From the NCBI GenBank assembly GCA_003427395.1, contig BFEA01000133.1, positions 1,168,321 to 1,202,740 on the forward strand: a stretch of DNA of 34,420 nt, in the 5' to 3' direction. Under the pieces are notes generated by a model that saw only the letters and a program-made list of their open reading frames with translations, was not told where the DNA came from and made no database searches. Made by a program: the position numbers and the translations under genes. Shown here piece after piece: positions 8,200-18,026 of this stretch (positions are counted from its first letter, which is position 1; every line of letters starts with the position of its first letter). This stretch comes from Chara braunii (Eukaryota > Streptophyta > Charophyceae > Charales > Characeae).

Positions 8200-10507
8200 C
8201 TCATTCAAACTTCATGCAAATCAGCCCTCCATCCTGCCTCTCCCAGATGCAATTCCTTTTAACAATCCGATTTCACACAATCAATAAACTAAAACTGAAT
8301 TTGAGCAGACATTCATTTACTTTAATCTAATTTAGTGTCCTGAAAGTCAAGCAAAGATCAAAGTAGGGTTGCACATCATATATTCAGTCAAGGAAGCAAT
8401 GGGAAGTACAGATAGGGGTTATAATTGGGTTTATAGAAGGAACGCAATGGTTACCTTTCAATTCCCTGCCTCCTGAACTCCTCCTGAGTTCCGGCAGAGC
8501 TCCCACAATCGGTGGGATGACTCCCCACAGAGTCTTGTTGCAGTCCTACGGGTTGCAATCCCGCCTGCCGTCTTCCTCTCAGAACCAGTCGACTAGATTT
8601 AGAGTAAGAAGGATAGAAAGAGACAGTTTTAGACTCTCAAATCCAAGAAGGGTGCTCTCAGACTCGCAGGGCCTTGATACCTTGAACCGCCTGAGGGCCC
8701 CAGAATGGTGGCCAACTTGAAATTGTAACAGCTTGGTCAAAACTGAAGTCAGACTGCCGGTTGTTGGCTCTCTCACGATCCTCTGAATCGCAGCACTAAC
8801 CCCCCCGTTTGTAACATCTAGTCACCTCTCCGAGTCCCAACCCCTGCTGCATACCAACTTGTAACGGTCAGCAACATTATGCCGCAATAGGCAGCAGCCA
8901 GCCGCAGCAATCTGCGCACTGATGCAACAACAGTCTGCACACGGACGCAGCAGTCGTGCCCAGTCAACAACAACAACAATTTTTTCACAGCAAGCCTGCA
9001 ATGCGCAGTAGTATGAAGCAGCATACAGTCATAGGCAGCAGTGTGCAACAGCCATTCACAGCACATCCGCAGTGTGCAGCTGCGTGTTGTAGTCATCATC
9101 AGTAAACTGTGGTCAATAGGTAAGCCCCTCCTTCCATCAGGTTGAGCAGCGCAACAGGCCGTACGTAAACCCTCCAGCCCTGCTGCCCGCTTCCCGACCC
9201 TCTTGTTCCTCCGTTCAGACACCGTTCTGACCAACAGATTGCTCCGCCCGTTGCAGCCCGCCCCTTACCCCATAGGCTGATATGACGATGGACATGTCAG
9301 CCGACAGACAGAGTCGCAGTTCTCACAGTAGCTCCGCAGCAACTTCGCCTGACGGTCGGATATTGTACGGGCGGGTAGGTGCAGGCGAGCACTCAACTTC
9401 CGATTACCACAGTAAGGCCACAGTATGCGAAACGTAGCGGCAAGTCTCTTGCCCACAGTTGCCTGTCAGCAACCACAGCCTCGACACCCCTCCTTGAACT
9501 GCAGTAGCCGCATGATCCCGCTTGGCCCAGCAAATACTCGATCCAACAGGGGTAAAGCAGCCTCGCCAACAGCACACACATATTGCCGCTTCTCGGCAAC
9601 TAGCAGCACCCCGACCCCAAATAATTTGTTGTGTGTATGTAGCTCGATCACGAGTATAACCCCACTAACCAGCCGTTTGCCAGCCTTGACAGCAACAGCG
9701 GTTGGTCTAGCCAATATGCCTTCAACCCACGGTCATCCTCCGCACTCCTCTCTGCGATAGTCTGATCAGTGCGCCCACTCACCAGCAAATTTTTCGCCCC
9801 TTTGGATCCCCTTCCCTATACATGTGTCGGTATACCCTCTACTCCACCGCGCGAAACAAGGGTGCATCTTCCGCAAAACCCAGGAAGGTACTTCCGAGAA
9901 TCACAATGCCTTTTCTCCTTGTCTCACCTCCAGTCCCCACATCCTATGCCTCCGACCTCATTACTCTATCGCAAGATCCGGCATGACTACCGGTTTCGCA
10001 CTAGTCTTGAACTACCGACTAGCCCCCTCTCGCTCCTTATCCTGCCGCGTGTCGGGCGGGACTTCCTCTCCCTTTCGTCGTCGTTTCGCCCCCCCCCTTT
10101 CGCACACCACCGTTCGTTCCTAGCTCCCTTTGCACTCCCCCACTCACTATTCTAACCCCGCCATCGACTTCATCCGGGCCAAGAGCCCCGGGTTCGACTC
10201 TCAGACCGTCGGGATCCGCAAAGGATCGAGGGCGCTAGACGTTTTCCGCCCCCATCGCCTCCTTTTCTCTTCTACGGCCATTCTTCGACTCCACTCTAGT
10301 GCACCCGGGTGCACCCCCCCCGTCCGGATTCAGTCCTTTGTGTTGGCGTCACCCCTTCTCCACTCACCGACGCTTCTTAGCGCGACCCAACCCGCTCCCC
10401 GATTCCGACCGTCTTCAACAGCAGCGCACCCCCGCCGGCGCTTGACCAAAACGGACCGCAAAGACTAAAAGTGAGAAAACTTAAAAATCGTCATGCCTCC
10501 CCTCTCG
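8200..10507 (-). other. Nested LTR body: CAG-rich and C-rich DNA, no gene
   Basis: From 8200 to 8500 the DNA is plain AT-rich. From 8880 to 9100 it is rich in GCAGC, AACAAC and CTGC words, a decayed triplet-type repeat. From 9770 to 10450 it is pyrimidine-rich with C-runs (10090, 10313). Open frames up to 138 codons occur on both strands, but they consist of repeated words and show no domain, so I do not call genes. A tRNA B-box-like GGTTCGACTCT at 10191 has no partner A box. Confidence 0.5.
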
Positions 10508-10514
10508 CTTTATA
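10508..10514 (-). promoter_or_regulatory. Candidate TATA box of the nested LTR
   Basis: On the minus strand GGCGAGTATAAAGCGAG lies about 400 bases inside the TGTCGG end, a sensible distance for a U3 promoter. It is the only TATAAA-type site I noted on this strand near that end. Confidence 0.4.
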
Positions 10515-10875
10515 CTCGCCAATCATGCACAGGGGCTATGCCGATCTCCTATGCATCGCTCCAATTCTTACAAATGTCCCAAAGGGACTCCACCAAGGCA
10601 AATGCCCCTCGGCACCGCCAAGCCAAACGGCCCTTACGTCGGGCCTACCGTTAGCCAACCGTGCCAGATGCAAGCGGATCTTTTATTCCCTACTCTAATC
10701 CGTAGCAAAATCCGGGTCGGTCGGCTAAACCGGCTACCTAATCAATCGGAAGAATCACACGCGCGCCTTAAAACTGCGCGCCCACATACCTTCTAACTTA
10801 GTAAAGGCAAATCACAGACACGGTCGTCACCCGCACGGCTTACTGTGACCCAATTCCTGTCACCTGCAAAAACCA

Positions 10876-10910
10876 GGGCGGATACCCTTGTAAGGGTATT
10901 CGCGCCGACA
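10876..10910 (-). repeat. LTR-terminal hairpin (nested family)
   Basis: GATACCCTT-gt-AAGGGTAT forms a near-perfect stem extended by GGCG/CGCC. It ends in CGACA at the element border. In reverse complement it parallels the terminal hairpin of the outer LTR at 683. Confidence 0.7.
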
Positions 10911-10914
10911 GCGT
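10911..10914. repeat. Target-site duplication GCGT, right
   Basis: This is the right-hand copy of the GCGT at 4310-4313. The outer LTR resumes here with GTCGAATTTTGAGGCGGCGG, found uninterrupted at 18481-18500 with one difference. Confidence 0.8.
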
Positions 10915-11739
10915 GTCGAATTTTGAGGCGGCGGTAGGTGGAATGAATGACTTTGGCAACGCGTCTCATCAAGTCAAAACTAAGGCAGTCGATTACCTTG
11001 TCGGTCGCATCTATGTTATTGTCGAAAAACCAACCCCTCGTTGTCGGTTATATGATTGTTTTGTGGAGTTCGACCTGAGGCGGTCAGATTGTTTTTTTAT
11101 CTTGCGACATTGGATGTATCAAATGAAGATTTGGATTCTCTCAGTTATCATTTCAGATTGGATATATTCCTATCGACTACGGCGGATTCCTTTCGATGTA
11201 ACTATGTATGGTCGTTACAACTTTCTTTTGCTTGTTTGTTAAAGGGACTAGGATTAATGTTGGGTTTCACGATTGGTGGAGACCGTCCTAGTCGACTGAA
11301 GTTTGCTCCGTACCTAGGAGATCAGCGCCCTAGGAACAGACGACGTTCGGGTACACTTCGCATTGACCAAGCGTATCTATACTACAGCGAGCGAGCAAAC
11401 ACCATCGGCTGACCTACCTCTGCAATTGCATCTAAAAACTTTCGCACGTGGGTTAGTAGTTTGGTAGGGATACACCCGTAAGGGTGGTGACAGCGCCTTA
11501 GGGAAGAAAAGCTTATGCCCCACGGAAACCTATCATGTCGTAGGGGACCGCTGGATGTACAGCTAGCGCACCTGGCTAGAGTGACGATGGAACGACACGA
11601 CCCCAACCGTCTCGACGGCTCGTATGATGTGTTGCGTCGTTCCTAAGTTGTCTCTTGTTTTGTTTTCTTTTACTCCTACGTGATATGGTCGGGAGGGTTC
11701 TCGCCTTTGCGAAAAAGGCGGGAGCCGATTCGCTCGACA
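10915..11739 (+). mobile_element. 5' LTR of the main retrotransposon, second part
   Basis: The first 42 bases match the 3' LTR to 18524. The remaining 775 or so are absent there. This extra part contains module A (11246-11640), as in the other long LTRs here, and ends CCGATTCGCTCGACA. The end is fixed by the primer-binding site two bases later. The missing stretch in the 3' LTR is therefore most simply a deletion that kept the final TCGACA. A small stem CTCGCCTTT/AAAGGCGGGAG lies at 11699-11724. Confidence 0.75.
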
Positions 11740-11741
11740 GG

Positions 11742-11760
11742 TGGCGCTGTTACCGGGGAT
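11742..11760 (+). other. Primer-binding site, tRNA-Asp type
   Basis: TGGCGCTGTTACCGGGGAT differs at two positions from the complement of the 3' end of plant tRNA-Asp(GUC). It lies two bases after the LTR's terminal CGACA, the standard arrangement for priming minus-strand synthesis. Some plant Ty3/Gypsy lineages use this tRNA. The next bases, GGGATAACGG, pair with CCGTTGTCCC at 11773-11782, which would give a 10-bp stem next to the site. Confidence 0.8.
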
Positions 11761-11946
11761 AACGGCAAACTACCGTTGTCCCTAGCAGAACGACACTCGG
11801 GTATTTTATTGAATTAGTCTGAAGGGGAAAAGAGGAGTATGAGAGATATAAAATTTGATCAAGCGTGAAGTAGGATTAAGTTATCGAATTAGATTGTATA
11901 AAGATAGACGAGCATTCTGCCTGGTTTTTTCTTATGGCCAGGAGAA

Positions 11947-12900
11947 ATGAAAGCAGCAAGTGAAAGCAAAGGTGATCATCAAGATAGAGATATATTGAAT
12001 CTCCAAGGGATAGTTCATCTTCTAGAGCAGAGAGATGCAGAGAGAGAAAGTTCACCAAAAATAGAAATCTTTTTTTTTTTGGCAACTTTGTTTCGGCTTT
12101 TCTGAAGAAATTTGAGTCACTTGCATCCGTCAATAAATGGGATGATCGTAAAATGTTGCAACGAGTTCTGAGATATGTTGAAAAATATCTTGTAGATGTA
12201 GTCCGAAAAGTAGCCGAAGCATCAATATGGTCAGAGTTTCGAGACGTCATGTTAGAGAAGTTTTGGCTCGAGGATAAATTGATAACGTCAGAGGATTTGA
12301 AGAATATCAAGCGGGATGTGTACGCAGTGGAAGAAAAGTTTTTTTTATTTATTATGAAAGGATCGCTCGTCGGATAGAGGTTCTAGCGGATAAACAGAAA
12401 TGTCTTACTTTCCTCGCAAAATTTTATGAGGCAGAGCAGCAGGAGCTTATCCGTGGGGTAACCGGCGAGTCAGATTGGGCGAGGATTCATTCAAACTTCA
12501 ATAACGGGAACTTTGATCAAGTCCTTCGTATGCAACTTCGCTTGCTACAGTCTGAGGGAGAATGCCAAGATAATAAAAGGAAGAGGGACTCAACTCTCAT
12601 TTCAATGCTCTCAGAAGTAAGAGGCGTGACAGAAGACATTCAGAAAGACTTACGCCTCGAGCGTCAACAAGAACAGCAAGGAAACGAACAGTCAATGGTG
12701 GATCGATATGTTATAAGTACAGAGAATAAGAAATTTTGTTTAAATGATCTATCAACGCCAACTGTTCAGAAGGAGGAGTGTTGCAAGTTAGTGTCTCGAG
12801 ATCGACAAGAGCAACGAGCAAAGAGAGGGAAAAAATATTGAAAACATATTGTGTGTAAAATATGTGGTTGAGTCGGACATACTTTAAGTAGGTGTAAGAG
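11947..12900 (+). pseudogene. Broken gag of the main LTR retrotransposon
   Basis: Gag forms the virus-like particle and binds the element RNA. The product is spread over three frames. 11947 to about 12068 is a leader peptide (LNLQGIVHLLEQRDAERE). 12081-12345 is the capsid-like part (FLKKFESLASVNKWDDRKM and WSEFRDVMLEKFW). 12350-12838 is the C-terminal part, including FLAKFYEAEQQELIRG and a basic, Gln-rich stretch. The frame changes fall in T-runs at 12069-12080 and about 12340. After a TGA at 12839 the same frame continues into a zinc knuckle C-x2-C-x4-H-x4-C (12854-12895), whose x4 contains a second TGA (12869). No protease, reverse transcriptase or integrase follows before the 3' LTR, so the element was, or became, non-autonomous. 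Confidence 0.85.
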
Positions 12901-13845
12901 ATCGGAAGTCGCCAAAAAAATAAGTCGTTAATTTTTTTCGATTTTTACAAAACTTTGTAATTTTGTGAGGGATCATAACTTTTATATTTTCGTTCTTTCA
13001 TAAACCGGAGTTGGGTGAGATTGTTCTATAAATATCTTGATTTAAGTTGTTATATTCAATGAGATCTTTTTATTTACGTCTTGAATTATGGTGCAAATTG
13101 TTACATTTTGTTGTTATATTTGCCATCGTGGATAAGTGCAGGAATGCGTTATCTCTTTTTTAGATCAACCTGACTTTTGGTCGGGATGGTGACGTGTTTG
13201 CCTTATGAATGTGATTTTGGATGTGCATTCTTTATCCATAAGACATGTATTTGAATTATATATTTAATATTATAAGTTTTGAGATCTTGTTTGTTATCAT
13301 GTCATAATATTTTTGCGATAAAGTTGTGAACTATGTAAGTGATGGTAAGGCATGCGCCAGAGTTATACTCCTGGTCCATAGTGGGATGTTGTCATCCGGA
13401 TCCTATGTCATTTAAGGAAGCAAAACTACACTGTCACTGAAAGGGATGAAGGTATTGAAGGTGCTCATCAGTTCTGATGGTGGCCAGGGTAGTTATCACT
13501 AAGAACGTTGGGTTTGGATTTACCACCCAAGCTCGATTGATTTTATTGGGTCCACCTTACTGGGAAAGAAGGTGAGCTGGTAACTCACATCGGACTTAAT
13601 AAGGGTCGGGCTATCCTGTTCATACTGATAAATTGATGAGTATTTGAAACACCGGAACCGGAGGGAATGTGGTGAGTCTCGAATCTAAAGCGGGGCTTGA
13701 TGTCGAGATGCTATCCCTTGAGGAGGGTTACACCACTCCTCGACGCATTCCACAGAAAGATCGATAACATTTAACATGGTATGAAGTATAGTAAATTTCA
13801 TTAGAGCAATTTCATGTCGCAACTTAAATCAATAAAGGAGCTCGT
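12901..13845 (+). other. Internal region between gag and the hairpin array, no gene
   Basis: 12901-13330 is AT-rich with many stops in all frames. 13340-13760 is more balanced, with phrases such as GGCCAGGGTAGTTATCAC and ACCGGAACCGGAGGGAATG, but no continuing frame and no pol motif on either strand. It is the place where pol would be expected, so pol is missing by deletion or was never there. Confidence 0.6.
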
Positions 13846-14450
13846 TAGTGACAGGGCAATCTGTCTTAAGTGACGTTCTCCTTCATTTGGGTCATTATAT
13901 GAAATATGAGGAGTAGGCCTGCAACGGGGCAACCCGTCCTGATCTGCCTTCTCTTCAAAGATGGAATGAAGAGGATTCCGTCTGCGGCAGGGAAACCTGT
14001 CTTGATCAGAGTTCTCCTTCGGTCTTTGAAAGGTATATTTGCGGCAGAGCAATCTGTCTTGATCATATTTCTTTTCAAAGATTAATTGAGAGCAGTTCGT
14101 CTGCGGCAGGGAAACCTGCCTTGATCAGCGTTCTGCTCTCAACTTTAGATAGGTAGGAGTCCGTCTGCGGCGGGAAAACCTGTCTTGATCAGAGTTCTCC
14201 TTCGATCTTTGAAGGGTATATCTGCGGCAGAACAATCTTTTTTTATCAAATTTCTTTTCGAAGATTAATTGAGAGCATTTCGTCTGCGGCAAGGAAACCT
14301 GTCTTGATTAGTGTTTTGTTCTCAACTTTAGAGAGAGAAGAGTTCATCTGTGGCGCGGTAACCGTCTTGATCAGTGTTCTCTTCTAAAAGTAAGGAGTTT
14401 GTCTCCTTTGTCCTTTGAAAAAGTTGCTTGCGACAGGGAGGTCTGTTTTG
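13846..14450 (+). repeat. Tandem array of 61-bp units with tetraloop hairpins
   Basis: About ten units are built on GCGGCAGGGAAACCTGTCTTG followed by ATCAG-GTTCT and a CTTTGAA or CTTTAGA spacer. Each unit has a small stem-loop. Clear ones are CAGG-GCAA-TCTG (13852), ACGGG-GCAA-CCCGT (13924), CAGG-GAAA-CCTG (13988), CAGA-GCAA-TCTG (14045), GGCAGG-GAAA-CCTGCC (14105) and CAAG-GAAA-CCTG (14290). Units from 13979 and from 14162 repeat as a block of three (183 bp). The array sits between gag and the 3' LTR, where plant Ty3/Gypsy elements are known to carry variable tandem repeats. Confidence 0.85.
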
Positions 14451-14854
14451 ATCAAGTGCGCTCTTCAACGACTTATATGGGGAAAAAAAAGGGTTCCGAC
14501 ATGGATTATTACTTGGTTAGGATGTAATATTGAGTAAGATATATGTTTTTTAGGTCATTCAGACTTTGTCTCAACAACTCCAGGAAGTTGATACGTTTAG
14601 AAGACCTATCAGGGATTATTCCTGACTCACTTGAGTTCACCTCAGGTGCAATACAGGTATCGACTGAATGAATTTCGTTTGGATCTAAGTCGAAAGGTTT
14701 CCGGTGCCACTCTAAGAAGATAAAAATTTTTTGGGAGGTTGTCAGTAGGATAAAAGGCTCCAACTTAGTTCCGAGCGAATTGTGAAATTGTTATGTATTA
14801 TGATCGTTTTATAAATACCCTAACTTCTATTTCGATGGTGAACGACGGGGACGT
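14451..14854 (+). other. Internal DNA before the 3' LTR, no gene
   Basis: This is AT-rich with stops in all + frames. A minus-strand frame of 84 codons (14509-14763) has no recognisable motif and is antisense to the element, so I leave it out as a gene. GACGGGGACGTCGTTC near 14848 contains a short palindrome. Confidence 0.4.
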
Positions 14855-14877
14855 CGTTCAATGGGGTCCGGGAATAT
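14855..14877 (+). other. Weak polypurine-tract position
   Basis: CAATGGGGTCCGGGAATAT ends at the first base of the 3' LTR. A polypurine tract primes plus-strand synthesis here in LTR retrotransposons. The tract is interrupted by TCC, so it is either decayed or of an unusual form. Confidence 0.35.
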
Positions 14878-15486
14878 TGTCGGGGCAAATACCCTGACGG
14901 GATTTTCAATGTCGGACACTGTCCAGCGCTTTCGTTGAATTGAAGGACTTGATGAGACTGACGCTGCCAAAGTTCATTCAGACCAACCCTATGACCGAGA
15001 GATTTAAATTTTTAGAACTTGACATTGTTGACGTCCGACCGAAATAGTGGTATTCGGCAGTACGACCTGTCGTCCACAGGTCCTGATAAGGCCGCAGGGG
15101 CATACGGGCGTGAGAATGCTAAGACTAGATTTATTTTACCTGGGAAATAATAATAATAATAATAACGTGCGGCCACGGCCACGCGATTCAAGGCCTTAGA
15201 AGACCGAATAGGTGGTAGTGTCGTGTACCTGGCCGTAGCATGCGTGTCGAGCCGCCAGGCGGTCGCCGTGTTGGCGACAACGTGGCTGGCAAGCGGTTGC
15301 GGCTGTTGGAGTACGCAGGCATAGCCTGCGTGAGACCATAAGCGATACCTCGCTAGGCTAACCTCTTCGTAAGAAAGAGTTGCTCCTATTTCAGCGTGAA
15401 AAAAGAGTTAGCGCAGCCCAGCCTTTTGGCGTGGTCTATTTCAGCCGTGCGATCGATTAGATCACGCGGCTGAAAAACAACCGCTT

Positions 15487-15556
15487 GAAGATCAGCATGG
15501 CCCCTGCGCAAGGATGACACGTATAAATCAAGAAATGAGCTATATATCTTTATTTT
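15487..15556 (+). ncRNA. U6 snRNA-derived fragment in LTR copy 2
   Basis: This is the same 3' portion of U6 as at 1316: GAAGATCAGCATGG, CCCCTGCGCAAGGATGACACG, then AAATCAAGAAATG and a T-rich end. It differs from copy 1 by a few substitutions. The internal stem-loop is the canonical form here (GCGCAAGG). ACAGAGA is missing again, so the fragment was already in this state in the ancestral LTR. Confidence 0.85.
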
Positions 15557-16662
15557 TTATTGCTTAGATTCCCCCCCCCCATCTCTCGAACTGCCGAAGG
15601 TCTTTGCGCCCATTCATTTAGGCGAACGGGTTGCACAGAAGAAAGAAAACGGCAAAGTATCTATCCCGCTTTTAACAAAACATTCACCCTTTTGCATATT
15701 TGGTGAGAAGAGGAGTGGGGTCCGTTTTCTTGAGGTTGCCCCCTGGTTGCATGTGTATTATAATGGTTCGTGGCTTCTCAACTGCACCAAGAAGTGTCCG
15801 CCCTTGTTGGTAAGGCCTGGAGGCAGAGGTGACAGGCAGCAGCTAGGAGGTAAGTATCCCCCCTGTTCACCTAACTGCATCTAGTTTCGAACTTGAGTTT
15901 GTGTTTTAACAGTCCATGGGGTGCCAATGGCCCACGGGCAAGGCCCTGCCTCGTTGGCAGAGAAATGCAAGAAGAAAAAGGGCAAAAATCGAGATAAAAA
16001 GTTTAAAAAGCTCATATTTTTTAATTTGCGCCTATAATTTTCTGATGGCCAACATGATTTTTGTTGGCCCTGAACGTTTTTCTACGGGTAGTCGGGCACC
16101 TATCCTACATACGTGAATTTTTTCAAATTATTTTATTTAGCGGCTTTTTATTTAAAAATCGTTAAACTCGGGGTACTTTTCGTGTCCCCCCCCCTTTTGA
16201 TCATAAAGAAGCTGCCACAAGTTGTCCCTCTTTTTTCGCTCACCTTGCAGTGTGAGCAGCAGGGGGAAAGAGTGAGAAGGGGTCCTAAAAAGACAAGCTG
16301 CAGCCGAGTGCAGCCAAAACGGAAAAAAAAAATGAGGTAAAAAAAAGAAAAAAAAAGAAGGGAAAAGAAAGAAGAAAAAAGATTACGAATCTGTTCGCAA
16401 CCTCGGTCCAGATGCAGGGCAGCGAGGCATCTGGACCTTGAAGTGACAGCAGACTGTTGGGTTCAACAGTCTACTGAGAATGGCTTTGTACAACCGTTTT
16501 GAGTTGCGTCTAGCCAGGGGTGATAGTCAGGTGCATCGTTGAGGCTGGGAACTAGGGGAACATCAAGGATTTCAGCCCTTGATATTGGTTTTGATCAAGG
16601 GCTGAGCCCAACTCCGAATTTTTGGCTGGGGGCAAGGCCGCTGCCCTCAGCCCTCAGCTGGC

Positions 16663-16670
16663 TATAAAAG
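16663..16670 (+). promoter_or_regulatory. LTR TATA box, copy 2
   Basis: TATAAAAG in CTGGCTATAAAAGCAGCCAGC is the partner of 2494. The flanking CAGCCAGCAGCCAGCCAACC is a short direct repeat. Confidence 0.65.
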
Positions 16671-17054
16671 CAGCCAGCAGCCAGCCAACCAGCATTCATT
16701 TGTGGCTGATGCAGCTAGCAGCTCGCTTGTGTGATTGCTGGCTGCTGGAGAAAAGGTTGCGAATGGAGAGAAAGAAAGGGAGCTGGGTGGAGATCTGCAA
16801 GAGGAAGGGGAAAGACTGTTGGAGGTGGCCGCAGCTATGAAGTACAATCATAGCCACCATCTCAGCGAAGGGGAGGAGCGTTGGAGGTCTGCAGAGAGTG
16901 TGGGAGTGTGGGCTGCCATAGCCACCACTTTACTTGATGGAGTATAAGGGAGGTGTTGCTGCTGCGATAGCCGCGACCGTAGACAACAGCGCAGGGGACA
17001 TGTTGTTCGTTCAAACACAGCATCGGCAACCATTTTTCATGAGGTGTTGGGGTG

Positions 17055-17520
17055 ATGTTGCGCGACTTTTTCGACGGCGGCAGACATTTTTGGTAGCGGC
17101 GCAGGGGAGTTGCTATCCATTTGACGGCGGGCGGCAGTGTTTTTTTTGTGACTGTGCGGAAGCGCCGTCCGTTTACACGGCGATTGGCATTGATTTTTAC
17201 GACGGTACGAAGGTGCTGTCTGTTTGACGCGGCGGGCAACAGAAATCTTGGATGACGGCACGAAAATGCAGTCCATTTTTACGGCGGCGGTGGTTCTTTC
17301 TGTGGTGGTGCTGGTGTTATGTTGTCTGCTCCACGCGACAGCGAGGCATTGACGCAAAGGGGGGGGGTCACCGAATTGGTGGTGTGTTTTGAGGTGGTGC
17401 GGACGTTGTACTGTCCGCGTAACGTGGCGGCAACGCATTGACATTGGGGGTGGTGGCGTGGTGACGTTGGTGGCATGTGACGGTGACGTTGAGACGCCAT
17501 CAGACTATATGCGGGTCATT
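17055..17520 (+). repeat. G-rich tandem array, LTR copy 2
   Basis: This is the counterpart of 2885-3340, with the same 52-bp phase and GTTTGACGCGGC-like blocks. It differs from copy 1 by scattered substitutions, many of them C/T or G/A at CG sites. Confidence 0.55.
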
Positions 17521-18020
17521 GTGCATTCAGGTGGTATCGCCGCAGGCGATCATTATAAGAGGTGGTGTGGATCGCTTCCTGACGTTTTGAAGTAACGATC
17601 TTTCATCTGGGGCATGGTTCTATACGGTTTTCTTGAGTGAACCGTATTCTACAACTTCACTCAAGGTTCGTCAGTTGATTGACTCAAATTTCCCTTCACA
17701 CCTGTATGAACCCACACTTTGCTTGACCCTATTTATTTTGAACGTTCAAAAGAAAAGGTAGAGGAAAGAGTGTGTGAGTCATACATGTGAAAGGTGAGCT
17801 ATGACTTGGGTATGGGGTGGTATTGGTTTTCTTTGATCTTGTTATGTGACGTGGTGTGCAGGTAGGAAGAGGGATGCGTACGAAGTATGTTGATTATGCC
17901 TAATTGAGATGAAGGAAAGATGGTTTTTTTTCTACCTTTTACCTGCCTGATTGTTAAAAAGAAAAACTCGTTGGTTTGAAAAAGATTGTTCAGCGTGTGT
18001 CGTAGAATGAATACGATTCA

Positions 18021-18026
18021 AATAAA
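18021..18026 (+). terminator. Polyadenylation signal candidate, LTR copy 2
   Basis: AATAAA in GATTCAAATAAAGTAAATG is conserved with 3852. In the 3' LTR it would end the element transcript. Confidence 0.45.

Larger units (their letters stand above)
4314..10910 (-). mobile_element. Nested long-LTR element, probably a solo LTR
   Basis: This 6,597-bp insertion splits the 5' LTR. Its ends are TGTCGAGCGC and GCGCCGACA, the TG...CA form of LTRs, and it is flanked by GCGT. Read on the minus strand it starts TGTCGGCGCGAATACCC, like the outer LTR, and ends CCGATGCGCTCGACA, like the outer LTR's CCGATTCGCTCGACA end at 11725-11739. Thus it appears to be a complete LTR of a related family, left after loss of the internal part. 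From its 3' end it holds a terminal module (4330-5270), 120-bp repeats (6595-6960), a hairpin array (7183-8190), CAG-rich DNA (8880-9100) and C-rich DNA (9770-10450). No protein gene is recognisable. A non-autonomous element of another kind is the alternative. Confidence 0.75.

Noticed and set aside
8818-9234. 138-codon minus-strand open frame
   Set aside because: It is made of decayed CAG/CTG-type repeats inside the nested LTR, with Leu, Cys and Ala runs and no domain.
10180-10210. B-box-like GGGTTCGACTCT suggesting a tRNA or SINE
   Set aside because: There is no A box 30 to 60 bases upstream and no cloverleaf. It lies inside the nested LTR.
11876-12310. 144-codon minus-strand open frame
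   Set aside because: It is antisense to the gag remnant, whose + strand frames show clear Gag features.
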